Origin: an uncultured Rubripirellula sp.
Lineage (GTDB): Bacteria > Planctomycetota > Planctomycetia > Pirellulales > Pirellulaceae
Direction: 5' to 3'
Length of the DNA: 64,000 nucleotides
Assembly: GCA_938075415.1 (NCBI GenBank)
Contig: CALJHC010000030.1
Coordinates: 124,001 to 188,000, forward strand
The position numbers and the translations under genes are program-made. Shown one piece after another: positions 37,846 through 48,032 of the stretch. Numbering within the stretch: position 1 is the first letter of the stretch; each line of letters begins with the position of its first letter. Under the pieces are notes generated by a model. The model made no database searches. It had not been told where the DNA came from and saw only the letters and a program-made list of their open reading frames with translations.

Positions 37846-40800
37846 TTAGGGAATGAAGAGAAATTCGTTGCTGTTAAACAGGACTCGTGAGAGGTTGGGT
37901 AGGCTCGAGTCCCGAACGGTTTGTCGTGAGGCTTCGAGCTCTGTGTTGCTAGGGTCCCGGCCAAGCATCAAGCGGAAAACTGAATTGATTTGCTCGGTTG
38001 GCGTGGCGTTTGTATCCACTTGGCTGGAAACAGCGATTGCGCGATCGAACACGAATTTGCTGTTGAAAAGGTTGAGTGCTTGGATTGCTGTTGTTGAACT
38101 GGCACGTTGCGGCATGGGTTGACCGGCATCGGGACAGTCAAACGCTCCGAAGATAGGCACCGTTTCCATTCGAACCTTATGTGCATAGATCATACGGCGA
38201 AGTTGGGCCGGGCTAAATTCCACAATCGGTGGGAAACCCGTCAGGCCACCGCGAGACTTGAAGAAGTCGAATCCCGATCCGCCCATGGTGAGGTTGAGTT
38301 CACCACTCACTGCGAGCATGCTGTCTCGGATTGCCTCGGCTTCTAATCGTCTGGACGGGAATCGCCAAAGGAGTTTGCAATCTCCATCAGCCATTTTTCC
38401 TTCTGAGTGTATGCGTGACGCCTGCTGAAAAACTCTCGAAGTCATGATCAGGCGATGCATTTCTTTGACGGACCAACCGCTGGTGGTGAAGTAGGTCGCT
38501 AGCCAGTCCAGCAACTCCGGGTGTGTGGGGGCAACACCATTGAGACCAAAATCACTTGTCGTTTCAACTAAGCCACGTCCAAAATGAAAACGCCATATTC
38601 GATTGACCATGACGCGGGCGGTGAGCGGGTTGGTGTCGGAGGCAATCCAGTTACCAAGCTGCATTCTTCGATCACTTTCGGTCAACGTGTCAGGTAGATT
38701 CAGGTTGCCAAATACCGCAGGTATTGCAGGAGTAACTATTTCTTCTGGCTGTTCGGGATCCCCACGATTTAGGAGCCGTGTTTCGTCAGGTTGATGAAAT
38801 TGACCAGCATAAATCCGTTTCGGTGCTAGCAGCGTTTTGACCTGATCACGCAGTTTCTTCAGCTCGTTGAATGCATCACGCAGCTTGATTTGGTCCGAAA
38901 CTGGTGCGTTTCGGACCAGGTTCTCAACGGGATCGATGGCGGTACCAAAGGGTAGCCGCTGTTTTGAGTTGGCGACCAAGGTCCAGTTTTCATTGTCGGT
39001 GGATACCTCGATGCGATAATCAATAGGTAACCGATCCTTAAATTTTCCATTTCGGTCTCGGCTCCAAACAACACGACTGATCTGTTTAGTCTGGGGGAAT
39101 TGTAACTGCACCCAGCCCTGTCCCTTTTTGTCTGATATCCAACTATGGTCGTTGCCGTATTTGCCATCATGGACATGTTTCAGTTGATGCCGCCCCGACT
39201 CGGATAGATTCCCAGAAGAAGTAACAACGGTACCTGCGGTGGCCAATGCGAGGTTTGTCGCTGGGTGTTCCGCACTGTAGGCCTCTAGTTCGTCGAGGCA
39301 AGGCTCGTATTGGTTTTGGTTATGTGTGTTGAGTGAGGTGAATCGCAGGTACTTAACATCCCGAGGGGTAAAGACCTCCACATTGCGATCAAACGCGACT
39401 GGTTCGTTAAGAAGTGGTAGGGGACGAGATGAAATCGACTCAGCACTCGGGCGCTGCAGTACCAGCGAATCGGCAGTAATGCCGGATCCGGTGCTGCCGC
39501 CCCTCAGGATGATTTTGGTTTCGACTTCGAAATGGTGAATGCCTGCATCCTTTAGACCACTCCACCTTGGGGTTTTTTCAGAGTCACCTTCAGTTTGCCC
39601 TGAATAATAGAACTGATCGGCCTTTGCGATGATCGTTTGATCCCCGCGTGTGCTCAGGTCCCCGTCACGATCAAGCACATAATTCGCGTCGCGAGTGTGC
39701 ACACCGCTGCCGTGTACACCCCAAGAGATCCAAACACGGTACTGCCCTGTCGCTGTAGGGTTCCATGTAAAAACGTCCTCGTCAGGATGGTTGGCCCACC
39801 AGGTGTATCGTCCTCCGCTCAAATTTGGAACGCGGCTGCCGTCACCCTTATCTTGCCGGTATCCGCGTTGAGTTCCGTCGGGGTTAGTTCCGTGTCCCTT
39901 CTTCTCTTTCAGGATGGTGACATGAGTCATGTCCTCATCATCGATGATCAGCGTTTCGACTGGGCTAATTTCGTTTCGAGAGGCTAGGAGCTGATGCTCG
40001 AGTGCGGCGACTTTCTGTTGTTTCTGTTGGGCTGATTGCCGGTTCCGTTTGTGTTCGGCATCCATGATGGGTCGATCGCCATAGCTGACGCCAGCAAAAA
40101 ACGCCTGAAACGAATAGTAGTCACGCTGACTGATTGGGTCGAATTTATGGTCATGGCACCTCGCGCAGCCCACCGTTAAGCCAAGGAAAGTTGCACTGGT
40201 CCCTGTGATGATTTCGTCCAAGGCGTCCTGTCTGGCCAGCCTCTTTGAGGGTTCGTCTTTTCCGATCTGGCCGGGAAGGAGCACCGGTGCGGCGACAAGG
40301 AAACCAGTAGCTGAGTCAATGCCTAGTTGATCTCCAGCAATTTGTTGTCGGATAAACTGATCGTAGGGTGTGTCGTTGTTAAAGGATTGGATCACGAAAT
40401 CACGATAGGGCCATGCGTTGGGTCGAGCCGTATTGACTTCAAAACCGTGGGTGTCCGCATATCTGACCAAATCAAGCCACGACTGGGCAAATCGTTCTCC
40501 GTATCGCGGACTGTCCAGTAACCAGTCGACTAATTCCTCAAACCCTTGGTGGGTGGCGAGACGGTTGGTCCAGTGGCGTGTTTCTTGGACTGTTGGCGGC
40601 AAACCGTGAAGATTAAGGTAGCACCTTCGAATTAAATCGTGCGCGCTTGCAGTCGGAGAAAGCACAAGGTCAGAGTCTTGCAGCTGTTTCATGACAAACT
40701 TATCAATTGGATGTCCCGTACCCTCGGGCGGTATCCGTTTGGTGACTGGCTTGAATGCCCAGTGTTGGGACGGATCGCTCTGTGCGACTTCGTTGAACGG

Positions 40801-41163
40801 TGTGGGAACGCCATCAAGGATCCATTTCCTGATTAAGGAGATCTCAGAAGTTGATAGCGGTTCACCCTCCGGTGGCATGCGGTCTGACTCGTCGGAACTA
40901 TTCACGCGTTCCCAAATCAGGCTTTCTAGAAGATTGCCTGATTTGACCGCTGGACCGCTATCTCCACCCGTCTTCATTGAGTTAACCGTATCCAGCCTCA
41001 GCGAACCCTCTTGCTTGAGTCCGCCATGACATGAAAAGCAGTTGCGTGCCAGGATAGGTTTTAGATCTCGAAGGTAATCGAACGTCCCCGTCTCTGCAGT
41101 TGCGATAGACGGGATGAGATAAAAAAGTGCAGCAGCGATTGTTGTCACGCTTCGATGTGTCAA
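37846..41163 (-). CDS. DUF1549/DUF1553 cytochrome-like protein with discoidin insert
   Basis: 1105 residues with a signal peptide (about 1-23). PSCyt1 domain with CFSCH at 42-46, DUF1549 at about 150-350 (including [20 protein letters not shown]), then an inserted region: a domain resembling the golvesin/xanthan-lyase type (about 430-560, [20 protein letters not shown]) and an F5/8 C (discoidin) domain (about 590-730, [20 protein letters not shown]), which usually binds carbohydrate. DUF1553 closes the protein. First gene of a two-gene operon with the DUF1501 protein. The carbohydrate-binding insert suggests a polysaccharide target, which is inference. Confidence 0.9.
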   Translation of the reverse strand: MTHRSVTTIAAALFYLIPSIATAETGTFDYLRDLKPILARNCFSCHGGLKQEGSLRLDTVNSMKTGGDSGPAVKSGNLLESLIWERVNSSDESDRMPPEGEPLSTSEISLIRKWILDGVPTPFNEVAQSDPSQHWAFKPVTKRIPPEGTGHPIDKFVMKQLQDSDLVLSPTASAHDLIRRCYLNLHGLPPTVQETRHWTNRLATHQGFEELVDWLLDSPRYGERFAQSWLDLVRYADTHGFEVNTARPNAWPYRDFVIQSFNNDTPYDQFIRQQIAGDQLGIDSATGFLVAAPVLLPGQIGKDEPSKRLARQDALDEIITGTSATFLGLTVGCARCHDHKFDPISQRDYYSFQAFFAGVSYGDRPIMDAEHKRNRQSAQQKQQKVAALEHQLLASRNEISPVETLIIDDEDMTHVTILKEKKGHGTNPDGTQRGYRQDKGDGSRVPNLSGGRYTWWANHPDEDVFTWNPTATGQYRVWISWGVHGSGVHTRDANYVLDRDGDLSTRGDQTIIAKADQFYYSGQTEGDSEKTPRWSGLKDAGIHHFEVETKIILRGGSTGSGITADSLVLQRPSAESISSRPLPLLNEPVAFDRNVEVFTPRDVKYLRFTSLNTHNQNQYEPCLDELEAYSAEHPATNLALATAGTVVTSSGNLSESGRHQLKHVHDGKYGNDHSWISDKKGQGWVQLQFPQTKQISRVVWSRDRNGKFKDRLPIDYRIEVSTDNENWTLVANSKQRLPFGTAIDPVENLVRNAPVSDQIKLRDAFNELKKLRDQVKTLLAPKRIYAGQFHQPDETRLLNRGDPEQPEEIVTPAIPAVFGNLNLPDTLTESDRRMQLGNWIASDTNPLTARVMVNRIWRFHFGRGLVETTSDFGLNGVAPTHPELLDWLATYFTTSGWSVKEMHRLIMTSRVFQQASRIHSEGKMADGDCKLLWRFPSRRLEAEAIRDSMLAVSGELNLTMGGSGFDFFKSRGGLTGFPPIVEFSPAQLRRMIYAHKVRMETVPIFGAFDCPDAGQPMPQRASSTTAIQALNLFNSKFVFDRAIAVSSQVDTNATPTEQINSVFRLMLGRDPSNTELEASRQTVRDSSLPNLSRVLFNSNEFLFIP

Positions 41164-41560
41164 ATCAATGAAGTCTTTAGGGGCATGTTGTGACAGAAGT
41201 TATTTCCTCAGTTGTTCGTCCATGAGCGTCTTTTGGTTATCTTGAATCGCCCTGAGGTTGCCTCTCAAGCCGTCATTCCAGCCATCTTGACGTTCCGATG
41301 CGAGTTCTTGGTGGGCGATATTGTAGCGTTGTAGTTTAAGGGTTTGTGTGGGGTGTTTGGTTTTATGCGAAGCAGCTAGGTATTCGGTTCCCCTGTAAAG
41401 AAGGAAATCCTGGCATTATGTGCAGCCGCCGGCTAATGATTCATGAAGGTTCACACCACTGCCGGCCTGTTCTGGTTCGCGTTGGGTTGTAGGTTAAATG
41501 GCAGGTTAATTTAGCTTGAAATTGTAGTCAGACAGTATCCAGACCTTGCCGCCAAAACCC
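41164..41560. other. Intergenic region with an orphan open frame
   Basis: About 400 bp upstream of the DUF1549/1553 operon. A minus-strand frame open from about 41414 to a stop at 41200 reads like protein (RYNIAHQELASERQDGWNDG) but has no ATG, GTG or TTG at its beginning. It may be the tail of a decayed gene or chance. No hairpins or repeats seen. Confidence 0.35.
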
Positions 41561-44083
41561 TTAGTTTCTAACTCGGATGACGCCCACAACCCGAAAGGCC
41601 TCCACCAGCTGCTTGACGTGCCAGGCTTGGGCAAATACGGGAAATGATATTCGGTAGTTACCGGGGGCCAAATCAGGATTGTCGTCAGGGTGATACGTAA
41701 ACCTGATTCGACTCGATTCAGTCACAGGGGCTCCGCGGTTAATAACGTGCGAGTCGTTAATTTGTCCTCTCAAGACAATTGATGCCTGAGTCTCATCCGC
41801 GTTGAGTGCAATCACAGTGACAGTGGAATAAGAACCTTTGGCGTACCATGCGGCGGATTCGGCACTTGGTGCATCAGATTGCGTGACAGAGGTTCGGTCA
41901 ATCGGGACGTAATAGTAAACGCCACTCTTACCTTTCATGACGACCTTGGCGTAGTCCTTGCTAAGTTGACCAAGTTCGAGGCGCTGGCGGCTGAGGTATG
42001 GCTTGGTTTCCCCGAGTTTGCGAAACGTAAATTGGGTGTCTGTCGGCGAGGCCAACATTGCCTGATAGTAACTACCGTCTAATTTTCGATACACCCTTCC
42101 GGCTTCGAAGGTCGTCCCCTGTCGATAGTCCGTAATTTGACCGTAGTAGTCTTCCAGTGATTCGCGTAAGTGATCGGGGTTGGTGTAGCCGCCAACGGTG
42201 AGGAAAGTGTCCATGGTTCGTAATCGCACCGCAGCGGAGGTAAATCCGATCTGCTTTCCAACGATCACCGGTTCAGGCAGTTTTGCCTTGGGTGGCTCGA
42301 TTTGGCGTTGGTTAATGACTTGCGGCTTCTCGCCTTGAAAAACTATACGCGCCTCAGTGTACTGAACTGATGACGGAAGGTTGACGTGGAATTGATTCAT
42401 CAAATTCGGGTCAAGACGTTCGTCATGGAGTGGAAAACGGTAGATCCGTTTTTGCTCGTCGGTTACCTCCAGTGTGCATCGTGTCTGTGCCAGGTCTGGA
42501 TTTGAATTTTTGATGGTGGATGGTGAAAATGCATTTCCCCAGTTCCCATACAGTGCAGGGTAGATGAAGGATTGGCGTTCACTTGGCTGAATGGGGTCAT
42601 ACATTCCCAAAAGGGTCATGACAGGAACGCCAATTCGATCCGGTTTGGGATACTCCACTTCCATGTCCACCATGGTTTGACGCTGCGAGTCCCAGTTTCG
42701 GTAGCCGCTAGGACTGTTATCAGAGAGAACGCCAGATTCACTTCCAACCTTGTCTTGGATCATCTTCAAGGAGAAGGGTGTGTGATGTGTGAACACACTG
42801 ACCGCTCCTAAAGGTTTGCCCCCGGCCATTGCATCCTTTCCAAAGCCATAGGGGAATTCAGCGTCTGGGCGTTTTCCATTCCAATCCAGATTGCCGATGA
42901 ACCTATTTTTAAAGATGTTGTAACCCCAAGCGCCATTGCGAGAATGGGCGCTGAGTTCTTTACCCCCGGGATAATGTGGCAAACCGTGGTCGTGGCCGTA
43001 TTCGTGAGAGAATTCGTTGCCGGTGGTGTTCAGTAATGTCAACTGACCACCTCCGCCGCTCAGCCCGTGACGAACGGTGACTGGCTTTGCGTTTCCAGTT
43101 TCGTCTTTCTCGGTGTAGACACCGGCGCTGGTGTGGACGGTTGTTTGTCGGAATGGCCGAGGCTGTTTCTCTGTTCCACCTATGGAGGAGGGGACACCGA
43201 TGTTGGCGTAGTTGATGCCTGTGGAAACCATCCCCTTGGCAATTTGCTGACGCATGTCGCCCTTGTAAACACCAGCACCTTCAAAGGTACTGCGGTCGGT
43301 GTACACGTTGCCATTCGGCAGCACGACCTTTGGAAAATAAATCGGAAGGTACTGTGCTGCTGTGAACTTAGAAATCGGGACCATTTGAAAGTAATCGAGA
43401 GCTAATTCAGGCGAAAGGTTATCGCTAGGATTGCACCACTGATTGGCCTGAACACTCGAGGGAGAAAGGAGCATCCCAATTTCTACGTGCTGTGTCACCA
43501 GTTCAATGGGAGGCCCGAATTCAAAATCTTCGGCCTGCAGGCGGCCACTGTTTCCTGAGTCTTCTTGCACCGAAATCTCCATTCCGGGATGCATCCAATT
43601 CCAGGGGATCAAGGTTGTCCAGACGCGTTTGCTGAATACCACTTGGGGGCGACCATCGGAGTTGATTGAGTCGTTTTTTGGAGCGTTCCAAGGTGCTGCA
43701 AGTGATAAGGTAACTGACTGGCCGTTGCGGTTTTTGACTGTGACCCGATACGAGTTCGTCGTCCGTTCGCTCGGAAAGAACAAAAGCAACGCGGCGCGAT
43801 CAGTTACCAGAAGCGGACGTTCCTGCTGGCCTCGTTTTGGACCGACAAGAGTGTTTTGAATGAAGGCAATTTCACCACTTAGCTGGCCTGTAAGGTTCGA
43901 TGTGATCTCTCGGGATTCGGTGAAGTCGATCGATTCTCTCCACTGGACAGTACCTTGATTGTTTTCGTGGAGTTGCTGTGCCAACAATGGCAGTGATAAC
44001 GCAGAGAAGGTCAATAATAAGGCTAAACGCAGTGATGTTGTTAGCTTGGGTGTGGAAGAGCGGTCTGCTTGCATCATGATCAT
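41561..44083 (-). CDS. Secreted M66 (StcE/TagA-like) zinc metalloprotease
   Basis: The longest frame reaches 44275, but its first 64 residues look non-coding. I use the ATG at 44083 (840 residues), with ATGs at 44077 and 44074 as alternatives, because a signal peptide ending in LSLPLLAQQ follows. The extended metzincin-type motif HExxHxxGxxH is intact: H360-E361-YG-H364-DH-G367-LP-H370, within GNEFSHEYGHDHGLPHY, and is preceded by GLSGGGGQLTLL, both characteristic of M66 enzymes such as the E. coli mucinase StcE. The rest is beta-rich and unassigned. It probably cleaves glycoproteins outside the cell; specificity is unknown. Confidence 0.85.
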   Translation of the reverse strand: MIMMQADRSSTPKLTTSLRLALLLTFSALSLPLLAQQLHENNQGTVQWRESIDFTESREITSNLTGQLSGEIAFIQNTLVGPKRGQQERPLLVTDRAALLLFFPSERTTNSYRVTVKNRNGQSVTLSLAAPWNAPKNDSINSDGRPQVVFSKRVWTTLIPWNWMHPGMEISVQEDSGNSGRLQAEDFEFGPPIELVTQHVEIGMLLSPSSVQANQWCNPSDNLSPELALDYFQMVPISKFTAAQYLPIYFPKVVLPNGNVYTDRSTFEGAGVYKGDMRQQIAKGMVSTGINYANIGVPSSIGGTEKQPRPFRQTTVHTSAGVYTEKDETGNAKPVTVRHGLSGGGGQLTLLNTTGNEFSHEYGHDHGLPHYPGGKELSAHSRNGAWGYNIFKNRFIGNLDWNGKRPDAEFPYGFGKDAMAGGKPLGAVSVFTHHTPFSLKMIQDKVGSESGVLSDNSPSGYRNWDSQRQTMVDMEVEYPKPDRIGVPVMTLLGMYDPIQPSERQSFIYPALYGNWGNAFSPSTIKNSNPDLAQTRCTLEVTDEQKRIYRFPLHDERLDPNLMNQFHVNLPSSVQYTEARIVFQGEKPQVINQRQIEPPKAKLPEPVIVGKQIGFTSAAVRLRTMDTFLTVGGYTNPDHLRESLEDYYGQITDYRQGTTFEAGRVYRKLDGSYYQAMLASPTDTQFTFRKLGETKPYLSRQRLELGQLSKDYAKVVMKGKSGVYYYVPIDRTSVTQSDAPSAESAAWYAKGSYSTVTVIALNADETQASIVLRGQINDSHVINRGAPVTESSRIRFTYHPDDNPDLAPGNYRISFPVFAQAWHVKQLVEAFRVVGVIRVRN

Positions 44084-44594
44084 CGTGGCTTTAATCGGTG
44101 TTTGGACGTTCGCTTGGATCAGCTTGGAAAGAGAAGGGAGTGGGAAGGTAGCGGGAGGGGTGGTTTGGCAAAGATTGGGGCATTTTTTGGAACAGGCAAT
44201 GTCACCGTATTGATGATCAGCCAAGTGCAATCTTTGAAGCGTAGTGGGAAAGGATCTGGTCACAGATGCTGGCAAGGAGGCATGTAAGTCACTTCACGTC
44301 CTGAACCGGGAATTACAAAACTGCTTCATCGTGTCTCCTCTAGCGTTAACGAATTATTGGTCGATTCCGTTCGGTTGGGAGAAAGCGATCATGGTCGGTC
44401 AACGTCTGCCCCCGTAGCATGGCGTTGATCATGCTGGACTTGCCGGTTTCCAAGTGGGCCGCGATCATGGCACCGAGGCGATTAGGGGTACCCGGTAATG
44501 TCGGTTGTCAGATTATCGTCGACACCTCACTGCAAGGTCGCTTGAACAATTAGATTCGAAAAGTGTAAGGTGCCCGTTAAGATTTTCCGAAACT
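44084..44594. other. Intergenic region containing a P-loop relic
   Basis: About 500 bp. It holds the 40-codon P-loop frame listed separately. The left part is upstream sequence of the M66 gene. No repeats. Confidence 0.4.
44346..44468 (-). pseudogene. Relic of a dynamin-like GTPase P-loop region
   Basis: A 40-codon minus-strand frame (ATG at 44468, TAA at 44346-44348) contains AHLETGKSSMINAMLRG, which fits the Walker A pattern [A/G]-x4-G-K-S and the SSMINAML helix that follows it in dynamin-like and Era-type GTPases; RFLPTE could match the switch I side. The frame is open 13 codons further upstream to a TGA. No switch II or G4 motif follows, so if related it is a fragment. It could also be a very short real gene or coincidence. 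Confidence 0.4.
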
Positions 44595-45350
44595 TTACCA
44601 CAGTCTCCAATCTTGAAGTGCGATGACGTAGATTCCAAGTATCAGGTTGGTAATGCTATGTGCAATCACACAATCCCAGAAGCGTTTTGTTCGCATCATC
44701 ATGATGGTGATCAACGAGAACCACACTGCGGCTGCCAACCACTCGGCCGGATGCGTCAGGACTCCATAGGCAACAGCGGTAAGGAAGCCAGCGATCCCAA
44801 TATCCTTCAGTCTCAGCGTTTCCCAGGTTGGACTTTCAGCATATCGAATAAGAAAGCCCCTGAGGAATAGCTCTTCGGCAATCGGTACTGCCAAAACAAG
44901 CAGTGAAAATCGCGTGATCAGAAATGCATGGAGTGAGCTGTCGGTATCGAACAATTCCCAAGGGTTAACAGCGGCACGCGATCCAAGAAAATCTGATGGC
45001 AGGCCAAGGATTTCCAACGCGATTGATTCGACGTTTAGATTGCAGAGAGCGATCCATACAACGCCGCCGAGCATCCCAATTGCGAAAGCGATTGGGGATA
45101 CCTTGAATTCAAACGTTTTCAAGACGCGAGGGATGGCCCAGGCCATCAGGCCAGTTAGCAAAAGTGTGCGAGTGATTGCCACTGCCAGTATTGCGTTGGC
45201 GGATTGATAAGGATCAAGCTGCACATCAATACGTTCCCAGATGCTGATGATCGCAATTTCGATCAGCATGTATGCAGCTAGCGGACCAATAAAGATCGCC
45301 CAAGGGATCCAGTCTGCTTCGTCTCGTGAGAGGTTGCCTTCGTCGTGCAC
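44595..45350 (-). CDS. CAAX prenyl protease-related membrane protein
   Basis: 251 residues, about seven membrane helices. The CPBP core has E159-E160-LFL-R164-G165, a second His region (LTHPAEWLAAAVW) and HSITNLILGIYV near the C-terminus. The pattern AEELFLRGFLIRY followed by C-x3-HSITNLILGIYV resembles the CAAX-protease-related family associated with exosortase/PEP-CTERM systems more than generic CPBP proteins. No exosortase or PEP-CTERM protein is in the window. It is separated by about 160 bp from the next minus-strand gene. Confidence 0.82.
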   Translation of the reverse strand: MHDEGNLSRDEADWIPWAIFIGPLAAYMLIEIAIISIWERIDVQLDPYQSANAILAVAITRTLLLTGLMAWAIPRVLKTFEFKVSPIAFAIGMLGGVVWIALCNLNVESIALEILGLPSDFLGSRAAVNPWELFDTDSSLHAFLITRFSLLVLAVPIAEELFLRGFLIRYAESPTWETLRLKDIGIAGFLTAVAYGVLTHPAEWLAAAVWFSLITIMMMRTKRFWDCVIAHSITNLILGIYVIALQDWRLW

Positions 45351-45508
45351 GTTAGGGGGCGTTTACCTTTGGAAGTGGCCAACGGATGTCCCACTGCTGA
45401 TGAGTGGTATTAATGGACAAAAGTGATTGCGAGTGAATCAAGGATAGGCAGCTAATATCGCGGGGCAGGGTGACTGACTCCTATCACCGGAGGAGGATTT
45501 ACAGGCTC

Positions 45509-46141
45509 CTATAACTCAGCGGGTTCTGTTTCGCTGCCAGATTCTGTTGAGCTGTCGGAGTTCCCGTTGTTCTTGGGTTCAGTGAGAGACAGGATTTTCT
45601 CTTCGGCATACTTCAGGATCTTTCCGGTTTCCTCGCGTTGATACTTGAAATCATCGATCACAAAACGTTTATTTCTTCCGTCGGTATTAAAGTGGAGAAC
45701 GGCAATTCCTTTTTCGCTCCATCGACGTTTGTCGAGTCCCGTTAAATGATCCAGCTCGAACTCAGACCCAAAGCTATTTCGGACCAGTTTGTCGGATCCC
45801 TCGATCCATGAACCACGGGGCAAGTACCATTTGAGGAACATCACCAATCCGATCAGGAAAGCTACCCCGCTCAAGATGTATTGATTGGCAATAAGGCTAG
45901 TGACCTCCGCCGACGATTTGGTGGGGATTGTAGCCGACCAGCCTTTTTCGATTGCGGTTTGTTGCCATTGTCGTTTCCCCTCCTCCGTTTGTGGAAACGA
46001 TTCGTAGGTTTCTGCAATGGCTAGCTTTTTCGGGTAGGTCACTTGAGCGTCGAAGATACACCAACTGATGGCGGCAGCGCTCGCGATGGATATCCAAAGA
46101 AATCTGCGGTAATACTCTGGCAGGGCCTCGGCTCTAATCAT
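45509..46141 (-). CDS. Hypothetical protein with two membrane helices
   Basis: 210 residues. Membrane helices at about 13-30 and 86-107 flank a polar extracytoplasmic segment of about 55 residues. The C-terminal half (VLHFNTDGRNKRFVIDDFKY) is soluble and ends in an acidic Ser/Glu-rich tail. I recognise no family. It lies upstream of the CAAX-related gene on the same strand and could be co-transcribed with it. Confidence 0.75.
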   Translation of the reverse strand: MIRAEALPEYYRRFLWISIASAAAISWCIFDAQVTYPKKLAIAETYESFPQTEEGKRQWQQTAIEKGWSATIPTKSSAEVTSLIANQYILSGVAFLIGLVMFLKWYLPRGSWIEGSDKLVRNSFGSEFELDHLTGLDKRRWSEKGIAVLHFNTDGRNKRFVIDDFKYQREETGKILKYAEEKILSLTEPKNNGNSDSSTESGSETEPAEL

Positions 46142-47174
46142 TATTGCCCTTTCCGAGCATCTGGATTGCGACGAATTTTCTTGAGCTGTTTCTAGCTGAC
46201 GCTGATCGAAAGTTGCACATCAACAAGGTAAACCTAGTGCAGTGACTCGCAACAGGTTTCGATCTGCGACTCTTTTGATTTCTGTTAGGGTTCACGGAAA
46301 GACGTTCGACGTTTTGTCTTTCTCTGGTTTGCACTTCGTGGCTGCGAATGGTTTGTCAATCGTTAAGTCACTGAGTTTCCTAGAGCCACTTGCATTCAGT
46401 GAAGGTGCATACGATGTTGACCGTATTTTCCCTGATGGTACCCGGACCGTCTTGGAAACTCCATTTTCATGGACGCCATAGGCGCAACGTCCTAGATCGC
46501 GGGTTCCGGTTAATCCAGCTATTCCGAATGTTTTGGTTGTAAAAGGTTCCGAGATCACCAAGCGAGCGTCATGTTGATGTCGTTCGTGATTTGATGGGAT
46601 GGACAGATCGGTTTACCCAGGCTGTACGATAACAGAAGATTTCGTCGATCTTGGGATAGCTAGGTAATCGAGGTGGCAATGCTGTCAACGCGAGTCAGTT
46701 GATGACATGCCTGTTAGTGGCTGACTGGATTCTGATCGATGTTGGCTCATGGATTGGCTGGCATGATGGATAGTGGTGATGCTCATGGTTCGGTCGATGA
46801 CTCGTTTGACTGCTTTGTCGGGCGGATGCTTGATAAATGCTTGTGTTGAAACAAGCGGTGGTGGGGAGCTAAACTATTACTAGCCAAAGCAGTCCTGATT
46901 GGATTCTCGCGCTGTGTGTTCGTTGTTGTGTTGTAATCAGCAGTCGGTTGGATAGGGTGATCGCAGGTCAGGGATTAGCGGTCGGTTGTTTTGTCGTCTG
47001 TCGGTCATTGCTGGGCTTTTAGATGCCGGCAATCCGGATGATCTTGTCCAGCAGAAGACTGAGGATTATCTGTTTGTATTGCTCGTCGATCGAACAGCAT
47101 CTTAGGAGTGTCTGGAGGGCGTTTATGTCAGCGGAAGTTGTTGCAGCAAATTTAATTTGAACGTGGATGAAGTG
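46142..47174. other. Long intergenic region
   Basis: About 1 kb between divergent genes. Overlapping frames at 46242-46481 (plus) and 46292-46561 (minus) have no recognised domain and I call neither. No tRNA, repeat or strong hairpin seen. Confidence 0.4.
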
Positions 47175-47627
47175 ATGAAATCATGGCTATGGGTCTTGTT
47201 AGGGTTTGTGCTGTGTTTTGCGATGTTCTGGGTATCTGTTTTTTGGGTATACGGAGTAGAAACCAGGCACAGCAATCGAACCGGGATCTGGTGGCCGGAA
47301 CGTGGTCGTAATTTGATCCCGCCTGACGCGACCGATATCAGACTGCAACGAGATGTATTGGATCACTACGCTTGCTATTCGATCGATGAGAAGGATCTGG
47401 TTGCTTTTCTGTCTCAGCGATTCGCAACCGATGATGGCGGATTCGATGTGGATTTTGCGAGAGTTCCTGTTGACGAAAAAATAATCGGAGGAAGGATCGG
47501 TAGGTTGAACTTCCTGATTACGGAGACAACGGTTCTTTATGCGTGTCATGCGAGCAACGGTGGAATGCACCGGTTTTACCATGATCCCGCCACGGATAAG
47601 ACATTTCAATCCTCTGCTTATTGGTGA
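47175..47627 (+). CDS. Small membrane-anchored hypothetical protein
   Basis: 150 residues from the ATG at 47175 (the frame extends to a TTG at 47157). One N-terminal membrane helix at about 3-25, then a soluble domain (ATDIRLQRDVLDHYACYSID, FYHDPATDKTF). No recognised family. It stands alone before a stretch of tandem repeats. Confidence 0.65.
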   Translation: MKSWLWVLLGFVLCFAMFWVSVFWVYGVETRHSNRTGIWWPERGRNLIPPDATDIRLQRDVLDHYACYSIDEKDLVAFLSQRFATDDGGFDVDFARVPVDEKIIGGRIGRLNFLITETTVLYACHASNGGMHRFYHDPATDKTFQSSAYW

Positions 47628-47677
47628 TTGCTAAAGGCTTCCATCTGTATTTCCTCCTCAGTATGGATCTCGATTTT

Positions 47678-47725
47678 AGTAACCATTGAGCCCAGTAACC
47701 ATTGATCCCAGTAACCATTGATCAC
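47678..47725. repeat. 16-bp tandem repeat, three copies
   Basis: agtaaccattgagccc and two close variants at 47678, 47694 and 47710; differences fall only in the last five bases. Confidence 0.88.
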
Positions 47726-47935
47726 TGGTCTATCTGTGTGGGCGTGAAGCTGGCATGCAACGATCTTGTCAAACCGCCGTTATCGATTGCGCGATGCTTT
47801 TCGGTGGATCAACTTGGCAAGTGAGCCGTTTCGTTAGAAAACGATGAGAAAGGGTTAGAAGACAAGAGGGAATTCAATCACTTGCCTGGGTAAGTCCGGT
47901 AGTTTGTGGAGAACTATTTCGCGACTAAGTATCAC

Positions 47936-47971
47936 ATCACGTAGGGAGCGATCACGTAGGGAGCAATCACG
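47936..47971. repeat. 15-bp tandem repeat, 2.4 copies
   Basis: atcacgtagggagcg at 47936-47950 and a one-base variant at 47951-47965, then the start of a third copy. Confidence 0.8.
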
Positions 47972-48032
47972 AGTTCAGTGTCAAGCTTTATGGCAACGAG
48001 TCCTGGATACGCTATCCAGATGGTTCGATATT

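Larger units (their letters stand above)
47628..48032. other. Intergenic region with two tandem repeat loci
   Basis: About 400 bp between convergent genes. Apart from the two repeat loci listed separately there is nothing recognisable. Confidence 0.5.

Noticed and set aside
46242-46561. Overlapping 79- and 89-codon frames on opposite strands
   Set aside because: Neither has a domain or ribosome binding site, and they are mutually exclusive; no basis to pick one.
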